This document shows, piece after piece, positions 51,892 to 62,815 of a DNA stretch of 64,000 bases (the first letter of the stretch is position 1; each line of letters starts with the position of its first letter). Source of the DNA: Nelumbo lutea (lineage: Eukaryota; Streptophyta; Magnoliopsida; Proteales; Nelumbonaceae). The notes beneath the pieces are model-generated. The model ran no database searches. It saw only the letters and a program-made list of their open reading frames with translations, and was not told where the DNA came from. The stretch covers positions 55,169,759 to 55,233,758 of the forward strand of contig JAKGHH010000003.1 of the NCBI GenBank assembly GCA_022828595.1. Reading direction: 5' to 3'. The translations under genes and the position numbers were made by a program.

Positions 51892-53665
51892 TTCATTCAA
51901 ACCTCTCAGCAGAACACCGCTACACTTGCCCATTCAGGTATGGCTTGCTTAGCTTCCAAAGACTCACACTGGATCATTGACTCCGGGGCCTCGAACCATA
52001 TGTCTGGGACTCATGATGTATTTTCTTCCTTTTCCCACTCCTCGACACCTCAAATAGTTACACTTGCTAATGGTTCTACATCTCCTATCTGTGGTGTTGA
52101 TGATGTTAATCTCTCCTCCTTGCCTTTATCATCTGTTTTATATGTTCCTAAGTTTCCTTTTAACCTTATGTCTGTCAGTAGATTAACCAAGTCTCTTAAT
52201 TGTTCTATAACTTTCTACCCTTCTTCTTGTGTGTTTCAGGATCTCAAGACGGGGAGGAAGATTGGTGGAAGGCATGAAGCAGGTGGATTATATTACCTTG
52301 ATGGTGGTGGTCCTCCAGTAGCTTTTCAGTCATCTCTTACTACTCTTCAATGGGACTGCAGACTTGGTCATCCTTCTCTCAAGGCCTTGAGGTTACTGGT
52401 TCCTTCCTTGAGTCATCTTTCATCATTAGATTGTGAGTCATGTGAATTGGGTAAACATCATAGAGTCTCATTTAGTCCAAGAGTTGATAGTCATGTCTCA
52501 AGTCCTTTCTCTTTAGTTCATTCCGATGTATGGGGTCCAATTAAAGTGGTGTCATACAATGGGTATAAGTATTTTGTAATCTTTGTTGATGACTTTTCAA
52601 AGATGACATGGATTTATCTTATGAAAGATCGTAGTGAGTTGTTCCCTATTTTTCAAAAATTTTATGCTGAAATACGCACTCAATTTGGTGTTCCTATTAA
52701 AATTCTTCGCTCCGATAATGCCAAAGAATACAATTCCTCACCATTTCAGCAATACCTAGAACATCATGGGATCATTCATCAAACTTCTTGTGCCTACACC
52801 CCACAATAGAACGGTGTAGCTGAACGAAAAAATCGACATCTTGAAACTGCTCGATCGTTGATGATTAATATGAATGTCCCAAAACATTTTTGGAGTGATG
52901 CTGTTCTCACATCCTGTTTTCTGATCAATCAGATGCCCATGTCAATCCTTGGAAGTCAATCCCCTTTCTCCGTGTTGTTTCCCACTTTATCTCCATTTCC
53001 TCTTACCCCAAGAATCTTTGGCTGTGTTTGTTTTGTTCAACACTTGGGGCCTGGGTTAGACAAGCTAGATGCTCGTGCTACTAAGTGTATCTTTCTTGGC
53101 TACTCAAGGACTCAGAAAGGGTATAAGTGTTATAACCCAAAATCCCATAAATCGTTTGTGTGCTCTGATGTCACCTTCTTTGAGTCAGTTCTGTTCTTCT
53201 CAGATGCTGGGGTCTCTTCCTCTCCCTCTGTGGTTCCCCTTCCTGTACCTGTTGTGGACATCCTTCCAGTAGCTCCTGTTTCTACTGTAGATGCACATCC
53301 TATGCCTGTTACTACTGAGAAGCCACCAATCACTCAAGTGTATACCCGTAGAAGTGCATCGGACCCTCCTCCACTTCAGCCCCTGTCGACAGATCCCGCT
53401 ACTGCTCCTTCTCCTTCAGATCCTAATCTTCCTATTGCTCTGCGAAAAGGTAAACGTACTTGTACTTCTCACCCCATTTCACACTATGTTTCTACTGCTC
53501 ACCTTTCTGCTTCTCATTGCAAATTTATATCATTAATCTTATTTGTTCCCATTCTCAAGACTGTCCAAGAAGCTCTTGCCTCTCCAGGGTGGCGACAAGC
53601 CATGGAAGAAGAACTCTCTGCTCTACTACATAATCACACATGGGATCTCACCGTCTTCCCTCCGG
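51892..53665 (+). pseudogene. Copia J protease and integrase
   Basis: The protease site [12 protein letters not shown] is intact near 51970. Pre-integrase GHPSLKALRLL and CESCELGKHHRV follow. The integrase core has HSDVWGPIK, VDDFSKMTW and [13 protein letters not shown] at 52807-52809 replaces the second Gln of PQQNG just before the VAERKN glutamate. FWSDAVLTSCFLIN, FGCVCFVQ and LGYSRTQKGYKCY precede a Ser/Pro-rich linker. One frame shift near 53660 leads into the reverse transcriptase frame. Confidence 0.85.
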
Positions 53666-55075
53666 TAAGCACACAGTTGGGTGTAAATGGGTCTACACAG
53701 TGAAGTATCTTCCTGATGGCAGTGTGGAGCGATTGAAAGCGAGGTTGGTGGCCAAGGGTTATTCTCAGATGTATGGTGTGGACTATATGGAGACATTTTC
53801 TCCTGTGGCTAAGATTGGTTCAGTTCGGGTGCTGATTTCATTAGCTGCTATGTATGATTGGCCTCTTGTACAACTTGACATAAAAAATGCCTTCCTGCAT
53901 GGTGATCTAGTTGAGGAGGTGTATATGGAGCAACCACTAGGGTTTGTTGCTCAGAGGGAGTCTGACAAAGTGTGTAGGCTCAAAAAGGCAATTTATGGAC
54001 TGAAACAATCTCCATGTGCTTAGTTTGGCAAGTTCAGTGAAGTGATGAAAGCCTTTGGGATGAAACAATGTCAGGTTGATCATTCTGTTTTCAGCTATAA
54101 CTCAAAGGATGGGAAAATCTTGCTAGTCGTGTACGTGGATGATATTGTCATAACTGGGAGTGATAGCAATGGAATCAACAGGTTGAAGAAATTCTTACAG
54201 GATCACTTCAATACGAAAGATCTAGGGAAGCTAAAATATTTCATGGGAATAGAGGTTGCGAGGTCAAAACATGGGATCAACCTATGTCAGAGAAAATATG
54301 TTCTTGATCTACTTGAAGAAACAGGGTTGTTAGGTGCTAAACCAGCAGAGACTCTTATGGAACTCAATGCCAAGCTGAGTGTTGATGCGGGTGAAGAGTT
54401 TGATGATCTTGGAAGATACAGAAGGTTGGTGGGCAAATTGAACTACTTGACCATTACCTGACCAGATATATCATTTGCTGTGAGTGTGGTGAGCCAGTTT
54501 ATGCAACATCCCCGGGTTCCTCACTGGGAAGCTATTCTGAGAATTGTTAGGTACCTAAAAGGTGCTCTAGGTCGTGGTTTGTTATACCAAAGTGGAGGAA
54601 CTCGTGAGATAGTAGGGTACATAGATGCTGACTGGGCTGGTTCTATATCAGACAGGAGATCAACTACAGGGTATTTTACCTTCATCGGTGGCAATCTTGT
54701 AACTTGGAAGAGCAAGAAACAAACAGTGGTGGCAAGAAGTAGTGCAGAAGCAGAGTACAGGGCTATGGCCCATACCACATGTGAGCTAGTATGGCTGAAG
54801 AACTTGCTTCAAGAGATGGGATTCTCAATTGACAAACCCATGAGACTATACTGTGATAACCAAGCTGCTGTTCACATCTCTTCCAATCCTGTCTTTCATG
54901 AGAGAACTAAGCATATTGAGGTTGATTGTCACTTTGTAAGAGAAAGTGATAAGTGGGGTGATAACCACATCTCATGTGAGCTCAGGAAATCAGTGGGCAG
55001 ATCTCCTCACAAAGGGATTGTCTCGGGGAAGAATAGATAACATTTGTAACAAGCTGGGACTATATGATATATACT
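53640..55075 (+). pseudogene. Copia J reverse transcriptase and RNase H
   Basis: [37 protein letters not shown] and [13 protein letters not shown] are followed by [10 protein letters not shown] and a TAG at 54021-54023 in place of the conserved Trp. The catalytic YVDDIVITGSD lies near 54132, then LGKLKYFMGIEVARS. A TGA at 54459-54461 replaces Arg of TRPD. RNase H has [36 protein letters not shown] and [15 protein letters not shown] frame shift near 54945 disrupts the last 40 residues; NKLGLYDIYSP is visible in another frame at 55045-55080. Confidence 0.85.
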
Positions 55076-55093
55076 CTCCAGCTTGAGGGGGAG

Positions 55094-55379
55094 TGTTAGA
55101 ATGCTCGAGTTAGGGGTATTTTGGTCATTCTGGATTATCTGCTTGAGAGTGAAAGGTTTATTGTATCCGAGTTTAAGTTATGTGTCTCATCTTCTATGAG
55201 GGACAAAATGGTCTTTCCTGTAACTCTATGTTTTTGAATAAATACAAGTGGGTCAGCTAGGGGAGTGTGATTTTGACTCTCTTCTAGACTGGCCGAACCT
55301 TTCTTTCTTCTTCTTCTTCTTCTTTCTCTTTTCTTTCTTCTTCTCTATTTCAAACTAGAATCTGCTAGGGTTTACAACA
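55094..55379 (+). repeat. Copia J 3' LTR (286 bp)
   Basis: TGTTAGAATGCTCG to GTTTACAACA, preceded by the polypurine tract and followed by CCATC (55380-55384). Confidence 0.9.
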
Positions 55380-55384
55380 CCATC

Positions 55385-56587
55385 AAACAAATACATAGCC
55401 ATACCACAGCGGCAGTTCAACACAAAAAAAGGAGTGGATATCAAGACTTGCTCTTCAAGAAAAGAGAGAGCCTCATGCAGCTAAACTAATGGCAATAAGT
55501 AATGCACATGCTATTTTAGACTGATCACAATGCTCCTATCCTGGGTCCTGGATTCCTGGGAAGATTCCTGAAACTTATAACATAATTACACAAGAAAAGC
55601 TGATAGGGAATGGATAGGTCCATTTGGTTGGACTTCCAATGTCCAAACACAGCTGGAACTATTTTGAAAGTGTGCCTCCACTGTTCTTGGAAAGAAGGCC
55701 TCATGTAAATTGTGCTAACAAGGGAAAGGGTGTAGGGCATTTGAGGTGCATTTTACTATACATACAGCAAAAAGGAATTAGAAAAGGTGCATGACAGTTG
55801 AGGTGCATTTTGCTTCATCATAATTGTGCTAGTACTAATTCCTTTTAACCATGTGGGAGATGTCTACCCAGCCTGAACATCTGGGCCAGCATGGCTTTCT
55901 GCAATTCTTGGGTTTCTACTTTACATTTGATTAGTAGCTCTACTTTCAGAGAGTTAATATCTTGCTTTTCTGGATGAATTCATATCCTCCTTTGATTGAC
56001 GAGATTCATACATCTTGAATACAATTGTAGCTCTTGGAGGGAGTTATTCAAGGTCATGTATATATGGTGGTCAAATAGATTCAATCAATGAGTTAAAACA
56101 GTAGGATGCTTTATAAGTCCAGGATTTCTTTCATTTCTTTCCTTCCTGGGATTTTATAAAAATTTTTCTTAGCTGAATGTATTGAAAAGCAAGTTATTAT
56201 GATCCAACCCTCTTCTCATGTAGCAGGTTTTAGCCAAATAATCTTTCTACATTATGTAAAAATATGCACCTTTCTTCTAAGCACTTCCCCCCTTTCTTTC
56301 TTGTGTACTCTTGTGGATAGTAAGAACCCTGTCCCCTATTTTCCCTATACAAGGTCTTTAGATTGTTTTACATGAAGCATTTTTCTGTATGGTAAAAACA
56401 TTCCTAGGCCCAATAATCTTCAGCGGCAGTAGATAAAAGAGCCAATTTATGCATCCTTTTATATTTGAACAGCAAGAAAATCATATTATCACTCAAATAT
56501 TAGGCCTTCAGAAAAAGCTATCAAGTTTTTACTTCTTATGTGACAAGTAGTAACACTTTCCTCTTAAAATATTTTGCCAAGATGTTT
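55385..56587. other. Intergenic DNA
   Basis: AT-rich sequence with no recognised gene. Around 55740-55825 a short direct repeat is seen: TTGAGGTGCATTTT(A/G)CT occurs twice, about 58 bp apart. Confidence 0.55.
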
Positions 56588-56595
56588 CCCACCCG

Positions 56596-57836
56596 TAGTG
56601 GTGGCAATTGGGCAGGTTGGGTTGGGTTTGGTTTGGGTTGAGTTTCAACCCAATCCATTTAACCTGCCAACCCGTTAATGACTCAGTTATATAAAATTAA
56701 ATGGGTTGGGTTCAACCCAAACCCGCATTAACCTAATCCAACCTGCCCAAACCCATTAATCTTATATTTATGTAATTAAAACAAAAAACTAACTCCTTTT
56801 TAACAAATAAGTTAGTCATAGCTTAGTGGTAATAGTAGTTTCTATTTACAAGCAAGAAAGCCATTTAACTATGTTTGGGTTTCAGATTTAACGAACCACA
56901 TAGGTTCAAACTGGTCAAACTAAGTTGAGCTATCTAATTGGATCGTCTTTGAGGTAATCACATCAAGTTCAATAGTGGTTGAGCCGTTTAGATCCAGTTC
57001 AGCTCGGTTGGACAAAAAATGATTGGACCAGTACCGGTTCAGTTTGGTCGGGCCAGACCTTAATCGGGGCCGGTTCAATCCAGTTGGACCATAGTGGACC
57101 GGTTTAGTCAATGGTGAATTGACTTGGGTTGACTCATATCAGGTTTGTGCATGGGTTTGGGGCCAAACCGATTGGCCCAAAGTGGGTCAAAAAAAGTAAA
57201 TCGGACTGGGGCGGATTTGGGTCAGGTTGTACGGATCTGAATCAAACTAGACGATCTAAACCGGGCAAAGCAAACAGAGTGGTTTAGGGTTTAGACCCCC
57301 ACCTGGTCTGACCCATTTCGGATTCAGGTCGACCTGGATCAGCATGTACTGGGTCGAGCCAGGCCATGTGAATAATGATTGGATTGGACGACCCAAATTG
57401 GGCAAAGTAAGCGGCATTGAGTCGTCTCGTCCGAGGTCTATTTTGGATTTGGGTTGACCCGGATCGGTATATGTTGGGTTGAGTCAGACCATGTTGAACT
57501 GGTTCAGACTTAGGCCAAATTGATTTGGATTTATGTTAGGTGAAGTGTGTTGATTCAAGACAAAACTAAATTCAGTCAATAATTAATAGAAAATTAATGC
57601 ATTAATTATAAATTATTTAATTCAAATGGAGAAAATAAAAAAAAAAAGGCTAAGGAATTAATACTAATGTTTGTAATGGTTAACCCAACGGTTATCCACA
57701 ACCCAACCCATTTAAATGGATGGGTTGGGTGATGGGTTGATCACACAACCCACCAAGGGAATGGGAAGATTGGGCAGGTTGGACACTGGGTGGGTTGGGT
57801 GGATTCAGCTGGTTGGGTGAAAAATTGCCACCCCTA
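56596..57836. mobile_element. 1.24-kb non-autonomous hAT element rich in GGGTTGG/CCAACCC
   Basis: Ends are TAGTGGTGGCAATT and, in complement, TAGGGGTGGCAATT. A perfect 8-bp duplication CCCACCCG lies at 56588-56595 and 57837-57844. Subterminal regions are packed with GGTTGGG/CCCAACC and GACCCGGATCGG-type motifs on both strands, which would fold strongly. There is no transposase ORF. Length and TSD fit a non-autonomous hAT element. Confidence 0.85.
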
Positions 57837-57844
57837 CCCACCCG

Positions 57845-58289
57845 ACCGCAGCCTTAAGGCCATCTCATATGCATAATCCCTTTCCATCCTTCTAATTAGG
57901 CCTGCAAATCAAAGTAATTGGAATCCAATCGATTTACAGGTTGAAGTCTCATTGAAGTTATTTTCAAGTGATTTTATTCATGATATAGAATACCAAAGTT
58001 AGTTTAGTTCATTTTGTTAATAATATGGAATATTCTGATCATTTTTAGTTTAATTTATTAATGGTATCCAATATCCAGTTTTGATCCATGGCCAACTTGA
58101 ATCCAACGGATAAGATTCAATTTGCATCTGAATACTAACAATTGCATTTGGATGTAGACATCCTATAGTTGGGATAAGGTTTAAATGATGATGATTATGA
58201 CATATCTTTGGATAAGGATTAGGGATTTTGGAGGGTTGAATGGACATGGACAAAATCTTTGGCATATTTTAAAACTCTTAGCTCAAGGT
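57845..58289. other. Intergenic DNA
   Basis: AT-rich, with no supported gene and no repeat ends. It contains several ATCCAAT/ATCCAGT motifs of no clear meaning. Confidence 0.5.
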
Positions 58290-58645
58290 TAACATTACAC
58301 CAAGCAATGGCCCTACGAAGCTTCAAAATATCGCAATGAGGTCATCATCTAAGCCTTATCCCATCTATATGAGGTCATCAGTTACATGAATCCTGTTTCT
58401 CCATTCTTTCTATTTAGCGCCATATCCATTGTTAAATAATGGGTGCTTAAATAATTTCTCATTACATCCATTCAAGTCTTTTTTGATCTACCCCAAGTTC
58501 TTCTAGAATCTTCAAATTGTAACATTATAACCGGTGCTGTGGATATTCTTCTATTCATGTGACTGAGCCATCTCAATCTACTTTCTCATTTTATCACCTA
58601 TTGGAGCTATTCATAAAGTCAAAATATCTTCTTTATTAGAATATG
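58290..58645 (-). mobile_element. RTE-type LINE 3' end fragment
   Basis: Minus reading gives broken segments resembling the end of plant RTE LINEs: a KWIEMAQSHE-like piece (family form RW.GH..R), a K.LG.IKKDLNG piece, then KEWRNRIHVTDDLI and GLDDDLIAIF near the right-to-left end. Multiple stops; only the 3' end is present. Confidence 0.45.
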
Positions 58646-60292
58646 GGTTACCCAGAGAGTTGGAATTAAATACTTCCTTCACCTAATTATCACATCTTCA
58701 TCATTAGAATGATTAATAGTTTAATACACCTCTCAAACCAAAAGACTGCATACTTGGAATTAAATCCTTATTTTTAGTTTAGGATTCTTTTCAAAAAAAA
58801 AAAAAAGCAATGTGAGCTTTGTATAGCAGTACAGCAATACGGCAAATCTGAAGCCGGTTGTGTATCCCGCCGGTGGGGGCTACTCTGGTCCAGTCTTTGC
58901 TACCGGAGACAAGTTGGTTTGCTCATCTGCCATGCCATTAGACCTTCCCTTCTTTTTTAGGCATTGAGTTAATTGGCTCTGGCCTTTTGCAGATAGCAAC
59001 TTGACATATCTGTTTATGATGTAACATGGCACTCCAAATCTTTCCTGCATGGATCATACATTGGGCCCCAAACACTAGCAAGTAGTTACTACCCTGTGGC
59101 TCATTCTCTCAACATTTTGTGAACTAATAGTTGAACCACCCAAAAGAGGGAAGCGCCATGATAATTGAATTATATCTAATGTTTAGTCAGGCAAGTGGGC
59201 GGTTGGACAACTTGGATTGGTGTCAAGATGGGAACTGGCCTCTCAGCAAATTGGTTTGCAAAGCCAATCCAGTTGCATAGAAAACTGGACAGAAATAATG
59301 AGTTGGGTATTAAAAAAATAGTTTAAATGGATTGGTTCAAACAAAAATTCATACTAAAACAATGTTTTTTTTGACATTCTCTTTAAAATTAAGTGATTTT
59401 GTGCTGGTGTTAGTGCTGCAGATAGCGATGGTGCTCTCCATTCAATGTCCCACTGAGCAAGAGGGCACTCAGAAAATCTTGATAAAGCTGCCGACCTTTA
59501 TCTTTCCTGTCCGCTATTAATACCAGGAAAGTATCATCAGTTTGTATATGTAGAAAAAATGATTTTGAAGAATTTCCCTTCTTTAGGTAAATAGGGCAAA
59601 GCCCTAGTTGTTATTTAAGAAGTACATGCAATAAAAAAAGCATGTTATTATAGTTTTTTATTCTGTATTTTGACAACAAATATACCTTGTTTATCAAAAT
59701 TGAAAAAATGGGAATTCCCAATTATGAGGAATCTAAACGACTATGAAATTTTAGATGCCCAAAAAAGGTCCAATATCTCTTACAACCCACAAGCCTATAT
59801 TTATGGAGAAATTTGGGCTAACAAAGCTTGTCATTCATTCTAAATAAGCCCTTCTTTCTAGACAGCTTTTAAATTAAGTTTTGAAAATCTAGATGGCCAT
59901 TATTAATCAAGAATACAAGGTCGTTATGGGGTATGTGGACTGTGGGATTCTAATACATACATGGTCTCCATCTGATAAATGGTCTGAATTGGTCACAGAA
60001 TCCCTCCATATGACTAAAATAGAGTAGTTGATGTTGGAAAACAATTCTATGATCTATGACAGTAAAAGAAAGACATGCTTTGGCAATACATGCAAGTCTC
60101 CTAAGGCAACACATGATATTTAAACAGCATACAAGAATTTCTCTTTTAGGTGTAAAGAGCATAGACAAATCAAAGAAGTACTTTACAAAATAGAACTTTT
60201 GTTTCATTTGCCTATTCTTGCTATTCTTTTTTAGCATCAAATGAACTATGCAATCCCACTGGAACGACCCAATGTACCCCTATTGATAACAA
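58646..60292. other. Intergenic DNA
   Basis: No supported gene. A (A)14-type run near 58793-58806 precedes a less AT-rich stretch (58840-58960) without a recognisable ORF. A short stretch near 59400-59520 is richer in GC and open on the + strand for about 60 codons, but the translation is hydrophobic and unlike any family I know. Confidence 0.45.
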
Positions 60293-60295
60293 TAA

Positions 60296-60418
60296 GACTT
60301 TGGTTTGGGGGATGTAGGGAAAGGAAAGGGAAAACTAAGGAAACCAATACAAGGTTTGTATAGGTTTTCTTATCTTTCTTTTCTTTTCCCTACCTATTCC
60401 TTCGAACCAAACACAGCC
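60296..60418. mobile_element. 123-bp Tourist-like MITE
   Basis: The left end GACTTTGGTTTGGGGG and the complement of the right end GGCTGTGTTTGGTTCG are inverted repeats that extend into GGGAAAGGAAAG-type subterminal sequence. TAA flanks both sides (60293-60295 and 60419-60421), the target preferred by PIF/Harbinger elements. No coding capacity. Confidence 0.6.
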
Positions 60419-60421
60419 TAA

Positions 60422-61854
60422 AAGACAACATGTGAATATAAAAGGTTATTGTTGTTTTCCAAACAAGTCCTTCGACAAGTTGTTATGGGTGTGGCCCATT
60501 TATAATGAATTGGATACACTATCCCCAGCTAGTTAATTAGTGTATTCTCCCTATATATACCAAAGCCAAAAAGAAAAAAAAAAAGCAAATAAGCTTATAA
60601 ACAGCTTCTACGGTTCTACCAGATATTTTTTTCCTAGAACTTCTATTCTTTTCCCTTGGGCCATGACATCAACTGGTGAGAGGTCAGAAAGTAGTCAAGC
60701 TTAGATTTGAATAGACCGACCCTTTTATTCCATGTCTGTCCGGTCTCTAAAACATTGCACATGGCTCTTTGTCATGGTGCAGAGTGTCATGTGGTTGCTG
60801 ACATATCACTAAAACTATAGGGTGCCAACACGTGTCAGATGACAGATGGCTCATGATTCTTTCAATCTTTCTCCTCTTTATATGGCCCCATGGCTGCATT
60901 GATTGAGAGTCCGGATTTATGTCCTCTTGTTAAGATAAACTATTCTTTCTCCTATTCTATTTATTGAAGGATGTGGGTCATTGTTAAAACGTTGTCTGCT
61001 GCATATAATGGCAAAGGAAAGGAAAGGATCATTCAAGACTGAGACCTCATTATTATTAGGAAAATTTAAGAATATATCCAATAATTTTCTTAATTATTTT
61101 TTCAATTTCCAATAAAATGTTTCAAAACTTTTAGTACTCAATAATATGGTTTAGGGCTATGTATTCACCCAAAGACTTCAGTACTCAAGTCCCAATTATC
61201 TCAGTTGGTAAAATCTGGGGGAATTATTGAACGCATTAAAACAGAACCCAACCTCCATTTAATAATTGATGATAAGCCACCAAACTATCTAGGAGGAGGA
61301 GGAGGGTTGTTTGCTATACAGAAGTGTTTCTGATCTGGGTGGTATATCATCATACATTGAAATTGTTGAAGATATAATGGTATTATATCTAAATAATATG
61401 TCAATATGTGGAGGAATAATATGGAAAACAGAAATTGAATAAAAGGAACAATATAAACAAGGCCTAATAAGAGTATAGTTTCAGTTGTTGAGATAAAGTT
61501 GGTAAGAGTATCTATGAGACCACGGTAGCTGTTCCAGCCAGAGTCACCAGACATTATCATCATACACTTTTTGAATCAGTACTTTTAAAGGTAAAAATTG
61601 GAGAATAGAAGATTAGGAGTAGAATTGTAGGGTGAATGGACCAGTGGTTCAGGCCTAGGTTAGCTCATCAACATTGCCTGATCTACTACACTCCAAATCC
61701 TTGTTTCTGGACTAAACCAATTCTGTCAGACTCAGAAGATAGATAGGTCATGGGTTGAACAGTCCAACCATCTGGTTAATTATTCAACTTGTTCAAATAA
61801 AAATGTGAAAATATAAAATATTAAAAAATATATATATAAATAAACTAAAAACAA
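60422..61854. other. Intergenic DNA with a possible promoter-like segment
   Basis: No gene recognised. A palindromic ACACGTGT (G-box/ABRE core) at 60828-60835 lies about 45 bp upstream of CTTTATATGG near 60876-60885. This could be a promoter, but no convincing ORF follows. A (GGA)n run occurs near 61292. Confidence 0.35.
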
Positions 61855-61857
61855 TAA

Positions 61858-62153
61858 GGGGCATGTTTGTTTTACAGGAATAGGGGTTTGGAATTGGAAT
61901 CGGAATGGGCCATTCCAATTCCGATTGTTTGGTTGGGTGGAATCAGAGTCTTATTCCTATTCCTGGTGGAAACATTCTCTCATTTAAGGGAATGGCCATC
62001 CCTTTCTCTTCTTTGGGAATGAAATTCCATTCTAATTGATTCCAATTCCTATTCTGATTCTTGTCTGAACCAAACAGATCATGGGAATAGACCATTCCAA
62101 TTCTGATTCTGACAGATTTTGATTATAATTCTGACTATAAACCAATCAGACCC
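61858..62153. mobile_element. 296-bp Tourist-like MITE
   Basis: Left end GGGGCATGTTTGTTTT; complement of right end GGGTCTGATTGGTTTA. TAA flanks at 61855-61857 and 62154-62156. The body is a chain of GGAATTGGAATCGGAATGG-like motifs and their complements, giving long internal hairpins. No ORF. Confidence 0.65.
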
Positions 62154-62156
62154 TAA

Positions 62157-62429
62157 ATACTGAAGGGTATATGACATATGTCATCCCAATGCAAATGGGG
62201 TAATTAAGTTTGAACAAGTTGACATTTATAAGAACTGAGAAATCAAAACGAAAGCATTTTAGTTGCGCTTTCTGGACCATCCGGTCTGATCCAAATACGA
62301 CAGTATTGGATTAAGCCAATTAAGTGAAGAGCACAACACAGTAGTTGTGTATTTTAGGATTTTAGGGGATACCAAGTAGTCTTTCAGCATTTTCTTAAGA
62401 GATCTGAGACACTAGATAGGACTAATCAC
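62157..62429. other. Intergenic DNA
   Basis: Short AT-rich stretch with nothing recognised, between the MITE and the LINE fragment. Confidence 0.5.
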
Positions 62430-62815
62430 CCTCATTGTTGGCTAAAAACCCTCAAAATCAGTTTTGATGAAGCTTCCTCAGATACCAAGTATCCTCTTGG
62501 TGTGGCTCCACTTAATGATAAAGGTTCTATGGTTTTTGCTCAATCACCTATTGTCTCCAAGTGTTAGTGCTCCTGGAAGGTATCCAATTTGCTGCCTCAC
62601 TTGGAATCACTCTAGCTGTGGTTGAAGGTGATGCTGCCCTTCTTCCTTGGAGCGTACACACTCATAACCAGCTGCAGGAGTCTACTTTTACACCTTCCTG
62701 GCTACTCAGTTGCATTTGTACCTACAATTTGTAATCGGGCGGCCCACTCGGTTGTTCTCAACTTGTACCCGGTCCAATCCACCAGATTTTTTCTGTCCTA
62801 TTTTGGACTAATCTG
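62430..62815 (+). mobile_element. LINE RNase H-like (RVT_3) fragment
   Basis: The + strand reads LKISFDEASSDTKYPLGVA, KGSMVFAQSP, then after a shift LLEGIQFAASLGITLAVVEG, matching the order of the RVT_3 domain of plant L1 LINEs (NFDGA...; AEALLEG...A...G...VEGD). After another shift, FVPTICNRAAHSV corresponds to the N.AAH..A end. No poly(A) tail or duplication found. Confidence 0.6.

Larger units (their letters stand above)
49811..55379 (+). mobile_element. Copia J, complete but stop-broken Ty1/copia element (5,569 bp)
   Basis: LTRs 49811-50097 and 55094-55379 with perfect CCATC duplications at 49806-49810 and 55380-55384. PBS TGGTATCAGAGC is at 50098-50109 and the polypurine tract GCTTGAGGGGGAG at 55081-55093. 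Domains run gag to RNase H in order. By eye the LTRs differ at about eleven positions. At least five in-frame stops and two frame shifts make it inactive. The internal region is closely related to copia I but the LTRs are not. Confidence 0.92.

Noticed and set aside
56640..57780. Interstitial telomere repeat
   Set aside because: Motifs are GGGTTGG and variants, not regular TTTAGGG, and the block is bounded by hAT ends and an 8-bp duplication.
59332..59520. 62-codon + strand open stretch
   Set aside because: Hydrophobic, low-complexity, with no splice context or known family; kept only as a remark on the intergenic region.
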